Source of the DNA: Acidobacteriota bacterium
Lineage (GTDB): Bacteria; Acidobacteriota; Terriglobia; Terriglobales; SCQP01
Length of the DNA stretch: 64,000 nucleotides
NCBI GenBank assembly: GCA_027314025.1
Contig: DAHVCP010000046.1
Coordinates: forward strand, 107,999-171,998
Direction of reading: 5' to 3'
Numbering within the stretch: position 1 is the stretch's first letter; every line of letters begins with the position of its first letter. This document shows positions 9,236-18,410 of this stretch, piece by piece. The position numbers and the translations under genes were made by a program. Below the pieces are notes generated by a model. It did no database searches, was not told the origin of the DNA, and saw only the letters and a program-made list of their open reading frames with translations.

Positions 9236-9243
9236 GATTGCGT

Positions 9244-11667
9244 ATGCCCACTGACGACAGCCACGGCCCGCCATGCCTTCATCCCGCGCCGGGAGGACCC
9301 GGCATCGAGCCCCGCTGGACGCGCGGCGCCAAGGACGCGGTGGGAACGGCTTATGCCGTTTCTAGCCGCGTGTGGTTCACGATCGCGCAGGGGGTGGTCA
9401 CGGAGGTCTACTACCCGACGATTGACCGCCCGCAGATTCGCGACTGGCAGTTGCTGGTCACCGACGGTAACAGCTTTTTCCACGACGAGCGGCGCCGGAT
9501 GACCAGCGCCATCGAATCGCTGGCGCCGGAGGCGCTGGGCTATCGCATCGTCAAGCAGGATCCGGAGGGGCGGTACCGCATCACCAAGGAAGTGCTGGCC
9601 GACCCGCATCAAGCTTGCGTGCTGATGTCGGGGCGGCTGGAGACGCTGGGGCCGGTGGCGGCGCCGCTGCGGCTGCTGGCGCTGTGCGCGCCGCACCTGG
9701 GCGTCGGCGGCTGGGGCAACTCGATTCAAATGTGCCAGGTCGCGGGGCGATGGATGCTGACCGGGAACAAGGACGGGGTATGGCTGGCGATGGGCGCCAA
9801 CGTGCCGATTGTGGCCTTTTCCTGCGGCTATGTCGGGGTGAACGACGGCTGGAATCAGCTCAGCAAAGCCTATGAGCTGCGGGAGCGATACGATTGCGCC
9901 GGGCCGGGGAACGTGGCGGGCACCGTGGAGCTGGACATCTCCAACGGCGGGCAGTTCACGCTGGGGCTGGCGCTGGGGGAGACGCTGCACAGCGCGATGA
10001 ACACGCTGCTGCAATCGCTGGACGCGCCGTTCGCGGCGACGCGCACGCGCTTTCTGGAGCAGTGGCAGCGGACCAATGAGGACTGGCTGGGCCTGGACCG
10101 CTTCAGCGGCGACAGCGGCCGGTTGTACCGCAAGAGCGTGCACCTGCTGCTGGCGCATGAGGACAAGAGCTATCCGGGCGCGATGATCGCTTCGCTGAGC
10201 ATTCCCTGGGGCGAGGTCAAAAGCGATTTGGACGTGGGCGGCTACCACCTGGTCTGGACGCGGGACATGGTGAAAAGCGCCGGCGGGCTGCTGGCGGCGG
10301 GGCATGCGGACACCCCGCTGCGGGCGATGATTTATCTGGCCACGTCGCAGCGGCAGAACGGAAGCTTCTATCAAAATTTTTGGGTGGATGGGCGGCCGTA
10401 TTGGACCGGGCAGCAGCTGGACGAAACGGCGTTTCCCATCCTGCTGGCGTGGCGGCTGCATCAGGTGCAGGCGCTGCGCGAGTTTGATCCCTACGAGATG
10501 GTGATGAAGGCGGCGGGGTTCTTGATCGGCTTCGGGCCGGTGACGCCGGAGGAGCGGTGGGAGGAGGCCTCGGGATATTCGCCCTCGACGCTGGCGGCGA
10601 TCATCGCCGCGGTGACCTGCGCGGCGGGGTTCGCGCGGGAGCGGGGCGACGCGGCGACGGCGGATTTCATCCAGGGCTACGGCGACTTCTTGAGCGCGCA
10701 TTTGGAGGAATGGACGGTGACGTCGCCGCATGCCGACGGCGCGGCGGTGGCGCCGGGGATTGGGCCGCATTACATGCGCATTCTGCCGGTGCCGCGGGGC
10801 GCGGTCGAGCCGGCGGGAGGCAAGGACCGGGCGGTGCTGACGCTGGCCAACCGGCCGCCGGGCAAGCGTTACGCCTATCCGGCGGCGGCGATCGTGGACC
10901 AGGGGTTTTTGGAGTTGGTGCGGTACGGCATCCGGCAGGCGCAGGATCCGATCATCCTGGAATCGGTACGGGCGGTGGATGCGCTGCTGAAGGTGAACAC
11001 GCCGTACGGTCCCTGCTGGCGGCGCTACAACCACGACGGCTACGGGCAGAAGGACGACGGCTCCGCCTACACGGGATGGGGGCGGGGACGCGCGTGGCCG
11101 CTGCTGACCGGGGAGCGGGCGCATTATGAACTGGCGGCGGGGCGGCCGGTGGACGCGCTGATCCAGGCCATGGAGCGGCTGGCGCATGGCGTGGGGATGC
11201 TACCCGAGCAGGTGTGGGACTTCGCCGACTTGCCGCAGCAGTTTTTGCAGTTCGGGCGGCCGACGGGCTCGGCGATGCCGCTGATGTGGGCGCATTCGGA
11301 ATACGTGAAGCTGCTGCGCAGCCGGCAGGATGGGCAGGTCTATGACCGGCTGCCGCATGTCGCGGAGCGCTACGCGGCGGGCAAGGCGCCGAAGGATCCG
11401 CCGGAGTTTTGGACCTTCAACTATCCTCTGGCCCACATGGCCGCCGGGCGCACGCTGTCCATACAGGCGGCGGCGCCGTTCGTGCTGCATTGGACCGCCG
11501 ACGAATGGGCCCGCTCGAATGACACGCCGGCCCAGGCGACGGCGACGGGGCTGTATTTCGTGCAGCTGCCCACCGAGCTGGGGCAGCGGGCGCCGCTGCG
11601 GTTCACCTTCTATTGGCCGCAGGGGGAGAAGTGGGAAGGGAAGGACTATGCGGTCGTATTGGTTTAG
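9244..11667 (+). CDS. GH15 glucoamylase/glucodextranase-type glucosidase
   Basis: This 807-residue enzyme should release glucose from alpha-glucans or isomalto-glucans. The N-terminal third is a beta-sandwich of the glucodextranase/bacterial glucoamylase type (AVSSRVWFTIAQGVVTEVYY near residue 38). The rest is the (alpha/alpha)6 GH15 domain, with DVGGYHLVWTRDM (about 329-341), RWEEASGYSPST near 438 (candidate acid Glu) and PEQVWD near 653 (candidate base Glu). The C-terminus returns to a beta-rich segment. No signal peptide is visible, so it probably acts on cytoplasmic glucan. ATG 9244 is preferred over TTG 9238. A GH57 glucanotransferase further along suggests glycogen-type metabolism. Confidence 0.88.
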   Translation: MPTDDSHGPPCLHPAPGGPGIEPRWTRGAKDAVGTAYAVSSRVWFTIAQGVVTEVYYPTIDRPQIRDWQLLVTDGNSFFHDERRRMTSAIESLAPEALGYRIVKQDPEGRYRITKEVLADPHQACVLMSGRLETLGPVAAPLRLLALCAPHLGVGGWGNSIQMCQVAGRWMLTGNKDGVWLAMGANVPIVAFSCGYVGVNDGWNQLSKAYELRERYDCAGPGNVAGTVELDISNGGQFTLGLALGETLHSAMNTLLQSLDAPFAATRTRFLEQWQRTNEDWLGLDRFSGDSGRLYRKSVHLLLAHEDKSYPGAMIASLSIPWGEVKSDLDVGGYHLVWTRDMVKSAGGLLAAGHADTPLRAMIYLATSQRQNGSFYQNFWVDGRPYWTGQQLDETAFPILLAWRLHQVQALREFDPYEMVMKAAGFLIGFGPVTPEERWEEASGYSPSTLAAIIAAVTCAAGFARERGDAATADFIQGYGDFLSAHLEEWTVTSPHADGAAVAPGIGPHYMRILPVPRGAVEPAGGKDRAVLTLANRPPGKRYAYPAAAIVDQGFLELVRYGIRQAQDPIILESVRAVDALLKVNTPYGPCWRRYNHDGYGQKDDGSAYTGWGRGRAWPLLTGERAHYELAAGRPVDALIQAMERLAHGVGMLPEQVWDFADLPQQFLQFGRPTGSAMPLMWAHSEYVKLLRSRQDGQVYDRLPHVAERYAAGKAPKDPPEFWTFNYPLAHMAAGRTLSIQAAAPFVLHWTADEWARSNDTPAQATATGLYFVQLPTELGQRAPLRFTFYWPQGEKWEGKDYAVVLV

Positions 11668-11686
11668 GCGGGGCGATCGGCGTCGC

Positions 11687-12307
11687 ATGAATTTGTTCCG
11701 TGCTGCGACCTCGCCCGCAACTGCGGACGGTTGCGGGGACGCTTCCCGCGGGCCCGCGCCCGGCAAGGCGGCGGGCGGCCGCCGCGGGCAGATCGCGGCG
11801 GCGGTGTTGGCGACGGCGATGGCGGTGGGGCTGGCGGCGTGCTCCAGCCATGCGCATCCGGGGGCGCCGGCGCCGGGCTTTGCCCTGACCAGCGCGGCGG
11901 GGCGGCCAGTGACGCTGCGCAGCTTTCGCGGCAAGGTGCTGGTGCTGAATTTTTGGGCCACCTGGTGCCCGCCGTGCGTCGAGGAAACGCCGTCGCTGAA
12001 CGCGCTGGCGGCGACGCTGAAGGGCCGGCCGATCGCGATTCTGGCGGTTTCGATCGACACCAACGCGCAGCGCTACCGCCAGTTTCTTCAGCAGTACCAC
12101 GTGCAATATTTGACCGCGCGCGATCCCTCGGCGGCGCTGCCGCACCGCTACGGCACGGTGAAATATCCCGAGACTTACATCGTCAACAGCCGCGGCCAGG
12201 TGGTGCGGAAAATCGTCGGCGCCATCAACTGGGATTCCCCGCAGATGGTGCGGTATTTGCAAGACCTGGCGGCGGGACGGGTTCCGGGCTCGCCCGCGGC
12301 GGGATGA
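11687..12307 (+). CDS. TlpA-like thiol-disulfide lipoprotein
   Basis: This 206-residue protein has a charged N-terminus, a hydrophobic segment and a lipobox LAAC (lipid-attachment Cys near residue 51). A thioredoxin-fold domain follows with the active site ATWCPPCVEE (Cys near 94 and 97), IAILAVSIDT and a cis-Pro loop in KYPETYIV. It is expected on the outer face of a membrane, reducing disulfides, for example in apocytochromes or periplasmic oxidoreductases. It starts 19 bases after the GH15 gene, without a good Shine-Dalgarno sequence, and its stop overlaps the next start (ATGA at 12304), so it is translationally coupled to the glycosyltransferase. The 50-residue lead before the lipobox is unusually long, so a later start is possible. 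Confidence 0.85.
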   Translation: MNLFRAATSPATADGCGDASRGPAPGKAAGGRRGQIAAAVLATAMAVGLAACSSHAHPGAPAPGFALTSAAGRPVTLRSFRGKVLVLNFWATWCPPCVEETPSLNALAATLKGRPIAILAVSIDTNAQRYRQFLQQYHVQYLTARDPSAALPHRYGTVKYPETYIVNSRGQVVRKIVGAINWDSPQMVRYLQDLAAGRVPGSPAAG

Positions 12308-13404
12308 GGGCGGAAGCCGGTGCCGCCGCCGCGGGCGGGGTTGCGGTTCCGCGGACTGCCGGCGCCGAGTCCGCCGGTCATCAGGCTGCCCAGGGTGTTC
12401 CATTGGACGTGCGCATCGTGATTCCGGCACGCAATGAGGCGCGCAATCTGGACGCCTGCCTGGCGGCGGTGGCGGCCTCGGGCGCGGCGGAGATCGTCGT
12501 GGTGGATGATGATTCCGCCGACGCCACGGCGGCGATCGCGCGGAACTGGGCGGCGCGGGATAGGCGAATCGAGGTGCTGCGGCTGGGACCGCTAGAGGCG
12601 GACGACGCGTGGCGGGGCTGGGCGGGGAAGAACCGGGCCTGCTGGCTCGGGGCGGAAGGCGCGGAGCGGGCGTGGCTGCTGTTTTTGGATGCCGATGCGC
12701 GGCTGCGGCCCGGCGGGCTGGCGGCGGCACTGCGAAAAGCGGAGGCGGCGGGGCTGGACGCGCTGTCGCTTTCGCCCGAGCAGGAGTGCGGCAGTTGGGC
12801 GGAGGCGGCGGTGGTGCCGCTGGTGTTTACGTTGCTCAACCGCTGCTACGCGCATGGCGAGCGGGGCGGCGAGGCGGCGGCGAACGGGCAATTTTTCCTG
12901 TGGCGGCGGGCGACGTACCGCCGCGTCGGCGGACACGCGGCGGTGCGCGGCAGTTGGCTGGAGGATGTGGCGCTGGCGCGGCGGTTGCGGGACGGCGGCG
13001 GGCGGCTGGCGTTGCTGCCGGGAACGGGATGCGTGCGCGTGCGGATGTACCGCGGCTGGCGGGAGGTGTGGCGCGGCTGGGGCAAAAATGCCGTGCCGCT
13101 GTTCGGCTGGCCGTGGGCCTGGCCGCCGGGAGCGGCGGCGCGGGCATTGGCGGCGCCGTGGATTTTTCTGGCTGCGGCGGCTGGCTCCCTGGCGGCGGGC
13201 TGGGGGTGGCCGGCGGCGACTCTGGCGCTGGGGCTGGCGGCGCTGCATGGAGATTATGCCCGGCGGCTGCCGCGCGGCCAGCGGCGCTACGCCATGTGGC
13301 TGTTGCCGGGCAGCGCGGTGTACGCGGCGATTTGGCGGAGCGGAGCGCGGCGGCGGCGGAAAGGAACACTGCGCTGGAAGGACCGGGCGGAGCCGCCGGC
13401 TTGA
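12304..13404 (+). CDS. GT2-family glycosyltransferase (HpnB/CrtQ-like)
   Basis: This is a GT-A fold transferase. The catalytic part starts with VRIVIPARNEARNL near residue 36. It has VVVDDDSADAT near 65 (nucleotide-binding Asp), FLDADARL near 127 (DxD metal site) and SWLEDVALARRL near 217 (ED acceptor-side motif). The C-terminus carries two or three hydrophobic helices for membrane association. Layout and the GGHAAVRG segment resemble the hopanoid-linked HpnB and the carotenoid CrtQ enzymes; no hopanoid or carotenoid gene is nearby, so the acceptor is unknown. The ATG overlaps the previous stop. The first 33 residues are Ala/Gly-rich low-complexity, and TTG near 12403 is an alternative start. 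Confidence 0.82.
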   Translation: MRAEAGAAAAGGVAVPRTAGAESAGHQAAQGVPLDVRIVIPARNEARNLDACLAAVAASGAAEIVVVDDDSADATAAIARNWAARDRRIEVLRLGPLEADDAWRGWAGKNRACWLGAEGAERAWLLFLDADARLRPGGLAAALRKAEAAGLDALSLSPEQECGSWAEAAVVPLVFTLLNRCYAHGERGGEAAANGQFFLWRRATYRRVGGHAAVRGSWLEDVALARRLRDGGGRLALLPGTGCVRVRMYRGWREVWRGWGKNAVPLFGWPWAWPPGAAARALAAPWIFLAAAAGSLAAGWGWPAATLALGLAALHGDYARRLPRGQRRYAMWLLPGSAVYAAIWRSGARRRRKGTLRWKDRAEPPA

Positions 13405-13428
13405 ACGGAGCGATAAGCCTCGGTCGCG

Positions 13429-13495
13429 TGGGAGAGCCGTCCCGGCTGCCGGGCGCGGGGCGCCGCCGGGCGGGGACGCCTGTCCCAACTTTCCA
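13429..13495. repeat. Fragment of the dispersed repeat family
   Basis: GGAGAGCCGTCCCGGCTGCC (13430-13449) repeats the core module of the elements at 31-360 and 6231-6620. It is followed by GGGGACGCCTGTCCCAAC, a further short palindrome-like unit (GGGGAC facing GTCCC). The fragment fills the gap between the glycosyltransferase and folE. The other modules are missing. Confidence 0.55.
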
Positions 13496-13515
13496 CGGCC
13501 GCGGCGCGGGCGAGT

Positions 13516-13521
13516 GATAAT
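13516..13521 (+). promoter_or_regulatory. -10 element, leaderless folE
   Basis: GATAAT (or TGATAA, one base earlier) ends five or six bases before ATG 13527. The bases between are TTTGTT, so no ribosome binding site can be present in the transcript. No -35 box is recognisable. Confidence 0.45.
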
Positions 13522-13526
13522 TTGTT

Positions 13527-14147
13527 ATGAGCACGACGACACGCCATGGCGCGGCGGCAATTCCAGTTGGTCCTTCCGACGCCGCTTGCGCCGAAGCCGA
13601 AACCTGGGTGCGGCAACTGCTGCGGCACCTGGGCGAAGATCCGCAGCGGGAAGGGCTGACGCGGACGCCACAGCGGACGGTGCAGGCGCTGGAGTATTTG
13701 ACCAGCGGCTACCGCGCCGACCTGAACAAAATTTTGCACGGCGCGCTGTTCACGGTGCCTTACGACGAGATGGTGATCGTCAAGGAAATCGAGATGTTCA
13801 GCCTGTGTGAGCACCACATGCTGCCGTTTTTCGGCCGCTGCCACATCGCCTATCTGCCGCATGGGAAGGTGATCGGGCTGAGCAAGATTCCGCGCATCGT
13901 GGACGTCTTCGCGCGGCGGCTACAGGTGCAGGAGCGGCTGACGACGCAGATCGCCGAGACCATCCAGGGGCTGATCCAGCCGCGCGGCGTGGGCGTGGTG
14001 GTGGAGGCGCGGCATTTGTGCATGATGATGCGCGGAGTGGAGAAGCAGCACTCGGCGGCGGTGACGTCGGCGATGCTGGGCGACTTCCGCACCTGCCTGG
14101 AAACGCGCAATGAATTTTTGTCGCTGATCCGCGCCAACAACCATTAA
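13527..14147 (+). CDS. folE: GTP cyclohydrolase I
   Basis: FolE converts GTP to 7,8-dihydroneopterin triphosphate, the first step of folate synthesis; the same reaction also feeds 7-deazaguanine (queuosine) synthesis, and queF lies at 58 kb. The 206-residue length is normal. Signature segments are [17 protein letters not shown] (zinc Cys and the catalytic His pair near 93-97), [14 protein letters not shown] near 114, and [14 protein letters not shown] near 162 (second zinc Cys). The C-terminal TRNEFLSLI is the usual ending. It is a single gene with its own predicted leaderless promoter, followed by purA on the same strand after 136 bases. Confidence 0.96.
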   Translation: MSTTTRHGAAAIPVGPSDAACAEAETWVRQLLRHLGEDPQREGLTRTPQRTVQALEYLTSGYRADLNKILHGALFTVPYDEMVIVKEIEMFSLCEHHMLPFFGRCHIAYLPHGKVIGLSKIPRIVDVFARRLQVQERLTTQIAETIQGLIQPRGVGVVVEARHLCMMMRGVEKQHSAAVTSAMLGDFRTCLETRNEFLSLIRANNH

Positions 14148-14269
14148 ACGGCGCGGGCCCTGGCGCGGCGGCCTCGCGCCGGCGCGAGAGGCCAAGCGGC
14201 GCGCGAGCGATGCGTATCGAGGGGCGGCGCCGACGGCGATCCCACGCGCTGTCGCGCGGCCGAGTGCGG

Positions 14270-14275
14270 TACGAT
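14270..14275 (+). promoter_or_regulatory. -10 element, leaderless purA with TTG start
   Basis: TACGAT is followed by eight bases (ATTTCTTC) and then TTG 14284. No Shine-Dalgarno sequence can be found for any upstream purA start, so this box is the main support for the TTG. Confidence 0.38.
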
Positions 14276-14283
14276 ATTTCTTC

Positions 14284-15648
14284 TTGTCTCCCACAGCTGA
14301 TCTTCGAAGCGGTCCGCGCCAGCGGGCCCTGTGCCTGGTGGTGGTTGGCGCCCAATGGGGCGACGAAGGCAAGGGCAAAATCGTTGACCTATTGGCGGAG
14401 CGCTTCGCCTGGATCGCGCGCTACCAGGGCGGGCACAACGCCGGGCACACGGTGGTGGCGGGGGAACAGCGCTTCATTCTGCAATTGATTCCCTGCGGCA
14501 TTCTGCGCCCCGGCTGTCGCGCGGCGATCGGCAACGGCGTGGTGGTGGACCCGCAGGCGCTGGTGGACGAGATTGAGACGCTGGAGCGGGCGGGGGTGAA
14601 GGTCGCCGGCCATCTGTTCGTCTCGTGGCGGGCGCAGGTGATTTTGCCCTACCACCGCATGATCGAACTGGCGGCCGAGAACGCGCCCGGGCGCGTGAAG
14701 ATCGGCACCACGACGCGGGGCATTGGGCCAGCGTACGAGGACAAGATGGGGCGGCGGGGATTGCGCATCGCCGATTTGGCCGACGCCGATCTGCTGCGGG
14801 CGCACATCGAGAACGCCATGGCGGAAAAAAACGCCATCGCCGGCGCGCTATATGGGACGGCGGCGGTGGATGCGGGAAAAATGTTCGAGACCTATCGCGA
14901 ACTGAGCCACCGCATTCTGCTCTATGCCGCCGACGTCTCCCTGCTGCTGAACCGGGCGGCGGACGCGGGCGAGCCGATTTTGCTGGAAGGCGCGCAGGGC
15001 ACGCTGCTGGACATTGACCACGGGACGTATCCCTTCGTGACCTCGTCCTCGACCATCTCCGGCGGGGCGTGCATCGGGGTGGGGCTGGCGCCGACGCGCG
15101 TCGGCGGCGTGCTGGGCGTGACCAAGGCGTACGCGACGCGGGTGGGCGGCGGGCCGTTTCCCAGCGAGGAGAACGGCGCCAGCGGCGACATGCTGCGGGA
15201 GCGCGGACGGGAGTTTGGCAGCGTGACCGGCCGGCCCCGGCGGGTGGGCTGGCTGGACCTGCCGCTGCTGCGCTACGCCATCCAGCTCAACGGCATTGAC
15301 AGCCTGCTGGTGACCAAGCTGGATGTGCTGGACACGCTGAAGGAGATTCCGGTTTGCACCGGCTACCGGCTGGATGGGCAGGCGGTGGAGGAGATTCCGG
15401 CCCGGGCGGCGGATTGGGAGCGGCTGGAGCCGGTGTACGAGGTGCGGCCGGGCTGGGGCACGCCCACGGCGGGCATGCGGCGGCTGGAGGATTTGCCCCG
15501 GGCGGCGCGGGAGTATTTGGACTTTGTCGCCGCGCAGTGCGGGACGGAGATTGGGCTGATTTCCACCGGGCCGGAGCGCAACGAAAGCATCATCGTGCCC
15601 GGCAGCCAGTTGGACCGTTGGTGGCGCGGCGCCAGTTCCGCCGCATAA
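14284..15648 (+). CDS. purA: Adenylosuccinate synthetase
   Basis: PurA joins IMP and aspartate using GTP, the first committed step to AMP. Landmarks are the phosphate loop WGDEGKGKIVDLL near residue 22, GGHNAGHTVV, GTTTRGIGPAYEDK near 140, EGAQGTLLDIDHGTYPFVT near 235, and TGRPRRVGWLDL in the C-terminal half. The length of 454 is a little above the family norm because of about 16 extra N-terminal residues. The start is a TTG with a -10-like box eight bases upstream. GTG 14338 would remove most of the first beta strand. It is followed closely by moeA (14-base gap with AGGA Shine-Dalgarno), so the Moco genes may share its transcript. Confidence 0.95.
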   Translation: MSPTADLRSGPRQRALCLVVVGAQWGDEGKGKIVDLLAERFAWIARYQGGHNAGHTVVAGEQRFILQLIPCGILRPGCRAAIGNGVVVDPQALVDEIETLERAGVKVAGHLFVSWRAQVILPYHRMIELAAENAPGRVKIGTTTRGIGPAYEDKMGRRGLRIADLADADLLRAHIENAMAEKNAIAGALYGTAAVDAGKMFETYRELSHRILLYAADVSLLLNRAADAGEPILLEGAQGTLLDIDHGTYPFVTSSSTISGGACIGVGLAPTRVGGVLGVTKAYATRVGGGPFPSEENGASGDMLRERGREFGSVTGRPRRVGWLDLPLLRYAIQLNGIDSLLVTKLDVLDTLKEIPVCTGYRLDGQAVEEIPARAADWERLEPVYEVRPGWGTPTAGMRRLEDLPRAAREYLDFVAAQCGTEIGLISTGPERNESIIVPGSQLDRWWRGASSAA

Positions 15649-15662
15649 GAGGAAGCACTCTC

Positions 15663-17072
15663 ATGGAGCCAGGTGCTGGCGAGGTCTCAATGGCTGAGGC
15701 GCGGGCCATCGTGGCCGAGGAAGCCCGGCGATTGCGGCCGGGCTCGCCGCGGCGGCTGCGCCTGGAGCAAGCGTCGGGCCGCTGGCTGGCGGCGGCGGCG
15801 CGGGCGGAGCGGGATGCGCCTCCTTGGCCGCGGGCCATGCGTGACGGCTATGTGCTGCGGGCCGAGGATGCGGAGCGGGCGCAGCGGGAAGGGCTGCGCG
15901 TGCGCGGGCTGATCCGGGCCGGGGACGCGCCCTGGACGGGCGGCGGCGCGGAATCCGCGCTGGCAGCGGGCGAATGCGCCGAGATCATGACCGGCGCGCC
16001 GGCGCCGCCGGCGGCGGGCAGGGCGCCGGTGGCCGTGGCGATGGTGGAGTTCACGCGGCGCGACGGCGAGCGGGTCTTTCTGCAAAGGGCCGTGGCCGCG
16101 GGGGAAAACATCGCGCCGCAAGCCAGCGAGATGCGCGCCGGGGCGGTGGCGCTGGTGGCGGGGGCGCGTTTGGACTACAGCTGCATCGCGCTGCTGGCGG
16201 CGGTGGGCGAAGCGCGGCCGAGGGTTTATCCCCCGCCGCGCGTGGCGGTGCTGGCGACCGGCGATGAGTTGGTGGAGGCGGAGGGACCGCGGCCGGAAGG
16301 CGGACAGATCCGCAACTCCAACGGCCCGGCGCTGGCGGTGCTGGTGCGGCGGGCGGGGGGACGGCCGTGGCGGCTGCCGCCGGCGGGCGATGACGCGCAG
16401 CTCTTGCGGGAACGGCTGCGGCAAGCGGCGGCTGGCGCCGAGCTGGTGCTGGTGACCGGCGGGGCGTCGGTCGGGAAGTTCGACTTCGTGCAGGCGGCGT
16501 GGCGCGAGCTGGGCGGGACATGGCGCTGGAACGCGGTGCGCATCCGGCCCGGCAAGCCGGTGAAGTTGGGGGTGATGGCGGCGGCGGACGCAGGCAGCAA
16601 AGCCGCGCGGCCCAGGCTGTGCTTGGCGCTGCCGGGAAACCCGCTGAGCGCGATGCTGACGTTTGAACTGTTCGCGCAGCCGCTGATCGCCGCCTTGGCG
16701 GGTGAGGGGGCGGGCGAGGGGGGGAGGGAGACGGCCGCCGGGCGCACCGGCGAGCGGGATGCAGCCGGAACTGGGACTGCCGATGGGCTCGGCGACGCCG
16801 CCGGCGTCGGGGCGGCGCGGAAGGCGATGAGGGCGGCGCGGCCGTGGCTGGCGGCGCGCATGGGCTTTGCCTATCGCGGCAAGGCGATTCCGCTCGATCA
16901 GTTCCTGCCGGTGCGGCTGGAGGGCGAGCTGACGGCGGCGGTGATCGCGCCGCTGGCGTATCATGGCTCGGCGGACATGGCCGCGCTGGCCGCCGCCGAC
17001 GCGTATCTGCATTTGCCGCCGAACACGACGGAGCTGGCGGCAGGGGAATGGGCCGAGGTGCTGCTGAAATGA
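15663..17072 (+). CDS. moeA: Molybdopterin molybdenumtransferase
   Basis: MoeA inserts molybdate into adenylylated molybdopterin. The 469-residue protein has the family order: domain with PWPRAMRDGYVL near 55-66 (catalytic Asp), AGECAEIMTGAP near 101, VAVLATGDELV near 195, GGQIRNSNGPAL, VTGGASVGKFDFV near 264 (MoCF_biosynth nucleotide site) and LPGNPLSAML near 327. An Ala/Gly/Arg-rich insertion of about 45 residues follows near 345-395, before the C-terminal domain; normal MoeA is about 400-410 residues. The stop overlaps the moaC start (ATGA, 17069). First gene of the Moco operon moeA-moaC-(pseudo-receiver)-mog. Confidence 0.93.
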   Translation: MEPGAGEVSMAEARAIVAEEARRLRPGSPRRLRLEQASGRWLAAAARAERDAPPWPRAMRDGYVLRAEDAERAQREGLRVRGLIRAGDAPWTGGGAESALAAGECAEIMTGAPAPPAAGRAPVAVAMVEFTRRDGERVFLQRAVAAGENIAPQASEMRAGAVALVAGARLDYSCIALLAAVGEARPRVYPPPRVAVLATGDELVEAEGPRPEGGQIRNSNGPALAVLVRRAGGRPWRLPPAGDDAQLLRERLRQAAAGAELVLVTGGASVGKFDFVQAAWRELGGTWRWNAVRIRPGKPVKLGVMAAADAGSKAARPRLCLALPGNPLSAMLTFELFAQPLIAALAGEGAGEGGRETAAGRTGERDAAGTGTADGLGDAAGVGAARKAMRAARPWLAARMGFAYRGKAIPLDQFLPVRLEGELTAAVIAPLAYHGSADMAALAAADAYLHLPPNTTELAAGEWAEVLLK

Positions 17073-17671
17073 AACGGGAACGGGCGCTAAGCGGGACGCG
17101 TGGCGCAGCGGGCCGTGGCGCATCACCGGCAGCGCGCGGAGGGCACGCCGGGCGCGCGGCGGCGGGCGGCCAAGGCGCCGGACGGCTGTCGCATTACGCC
17201 GCGGGGGGCGGGGTGCGCATGGTGGACGTCAGCGCCAAACCGCCGACCTACCGCGAGGCCGAAGCGCGGGCCTTCGTGGCACTGCGGCCGGCCGTCCTGG
17301 CGGCGCTCGGCCGCAACCCCAAAGGCGATCCCTTGGAGATTGCCCGCATCGCCGGCATCGCCGGGGCCAAGCGCACGGCGGAACTGATTCCACTCTGTCA
17401 CACGCTGCCGCTAAGCCGCATCGAGGTGGAGGCGCGTTGGGCGCGGGGCGGCGTGCGGCTGACCAGCCGGGTCGGAACCACCGCCGCCACGGGCGTGGAG
17501 ATGGAAGCCCTGACGGCGGTGAGCATTGCGGCTCTAACCCTATATGATATGTGCAAGGCCCTGGATCACGGCATCACGATCCGGGACGTGGAACTGACGC
17601 GAAAATCGGGCGGGCTCAGCGGCGACTTCCGCCGCCCGCCGCAAGGAAAGCGATTGCGCCGCCGTGCCTGA
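17069..17671 (+). CDS. moaC: Cyclic pyranopterin monophosphate synthase
   Basis: MoaC completes the first step of Moco synthesis, forming cPMP after MoaA. The conserved body begins at LSH...RMVDVSAKPPTYREA (near residues 40-65). It contains ELIPLCHTLPLSR near 106-118, TGVEMEALTAVSIAALTLYD, then MCKALDHG near 160, and the catalytic Lys in TRKSGGLSGDF near 178. ATG 17069 overlaps the moeA stop and gives 200 residues, with about 40 extra basic, low-complexity residues. A start at ATG 17219 would lose the conserved LSH segment. The moaA partner is not in the window. Confidence 0.92.
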   Translation: MKRERALSGTRGAAGRGASPAARGGHAGRAAAGGQGAGRLSHYAAGGGVRMVDVSAKPPTYREAEARAFVALRPAVLAALGRNPKGDPLEIARIAGIAGAKRTAELIPLCHTLPLSRIEVEARWARGGVRLTSRVGTTAATGVEMEALTAVSIAALTLYDMCKALDHGITIRDVELTRKSGGLSGDFRRPPQGKRLRRRA

Positions 17672-18410
17672 AACACAGCCCAAATTGCTGGTCTTGGAGC
17701 CGAACAGCCGCATGCTGGAAGTGGTGCGGCACGGGGTCGGCGACATCGTGGATCTGCGCCATGGAACGGCGGTCGCGGATGCGCGGCAAATCTTGGCGGA
17801 ATGGCCGGCGGATTTGATTTTGGCGGAGTTTCGCCTCGCCGACGCCACTGGCCTGGAGTTGCTGGAAAGTTTGCGTGGGCTGGGCGAGGCCGCGCCTCCG
17901 GTGGTGATGATTGCTTCCCGGGCGGATGCGGTGGACCGGCTGGGCGGGCACGTGGCGCAGCTGGAGGAGATCGTGCAGAAGCCGTTCTTCGCCTCCGACC
18001 TGCGCGAGCGCGTTAAGCGGGCCCTGGGACGGACGGGATTGCGCCGCGCCAGCGGCCTGCCGGATGCCGGCAAGCTGCGCGGGCGGCTGGAAGATTTGGG
18101 CGTGGTGGACCTGCTGCAAACGCTGGATTTGAGCCGGCGAAGTTGCACCGTGGTGCTGAACGGCAAGGCGGCATCGGAGACCGCGCCGCGGCTGACCGCG
18201 ACGTTGCATCTGCTGGAAGGCCAGGTAAAAGACGCGGAGATGGGGGACGCCCGCGGCGACGAGGTCGTCTATGTGACCTTGGGCTGGGCGGAGGGGGAAT
18301 TCGCGATTGACTTCAGCGGCAAGCCTACCGAATCCACGGTGAAGAACAGCACGCAGGGACTGCTGATGGAGGGACTGCGGCGGCTGGACGAGCACAACTT
18401 CCGGCGGTGA
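17664..18410 (+). CDS. Pseudo-receiver with DUF4388 (PATAN-like) domain
   Basis: This 248-residue protein has an N-terminal receiver-like domain (about 6-118) and a C-terminal DUF4388 domain (about 132-240: KLRGRLEDLGVVDLLQTLDL, then LHLLEGQVKDAEMGD). The receiver is degenerate. The acidic pair that normally follows the first strand is LEPN, and the phosphate-accepting Asp is replaced by Glu in DLILAEFRL (near residue 54). The conserved Lys survives in IVQKPF. It therefore probably does not accept phosphate normally. GTG 17664 overlaps moaC by eight bases and its stop overlaps the next start, so it is locked inside the Moco operon. Role unknown; a signalling or polarity-type adaptor by family analogy. 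Confidence 0.8.
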   Translation: MPETQPKLLVLEPNSRMLEVVRHGVGDIVDLRHGTAVADARQILAEWPADLILAEFRLADATGLELLESLRGLGEAAPPVVMIASRADAVDRLGGHVAQLEEIVQKPFFASDLRERVKRALGRTGLRRASGLPDAGKLRGRLEDLGVVDLLQTLDLSRRSCTVVLNGKAASETAPRLTATLHLLEGQVKDAEMGDARGDEVVYVTLGWAEGEFAIDFSGKPTESTVKNSTQGLLMEGLRRLDEHNFRR

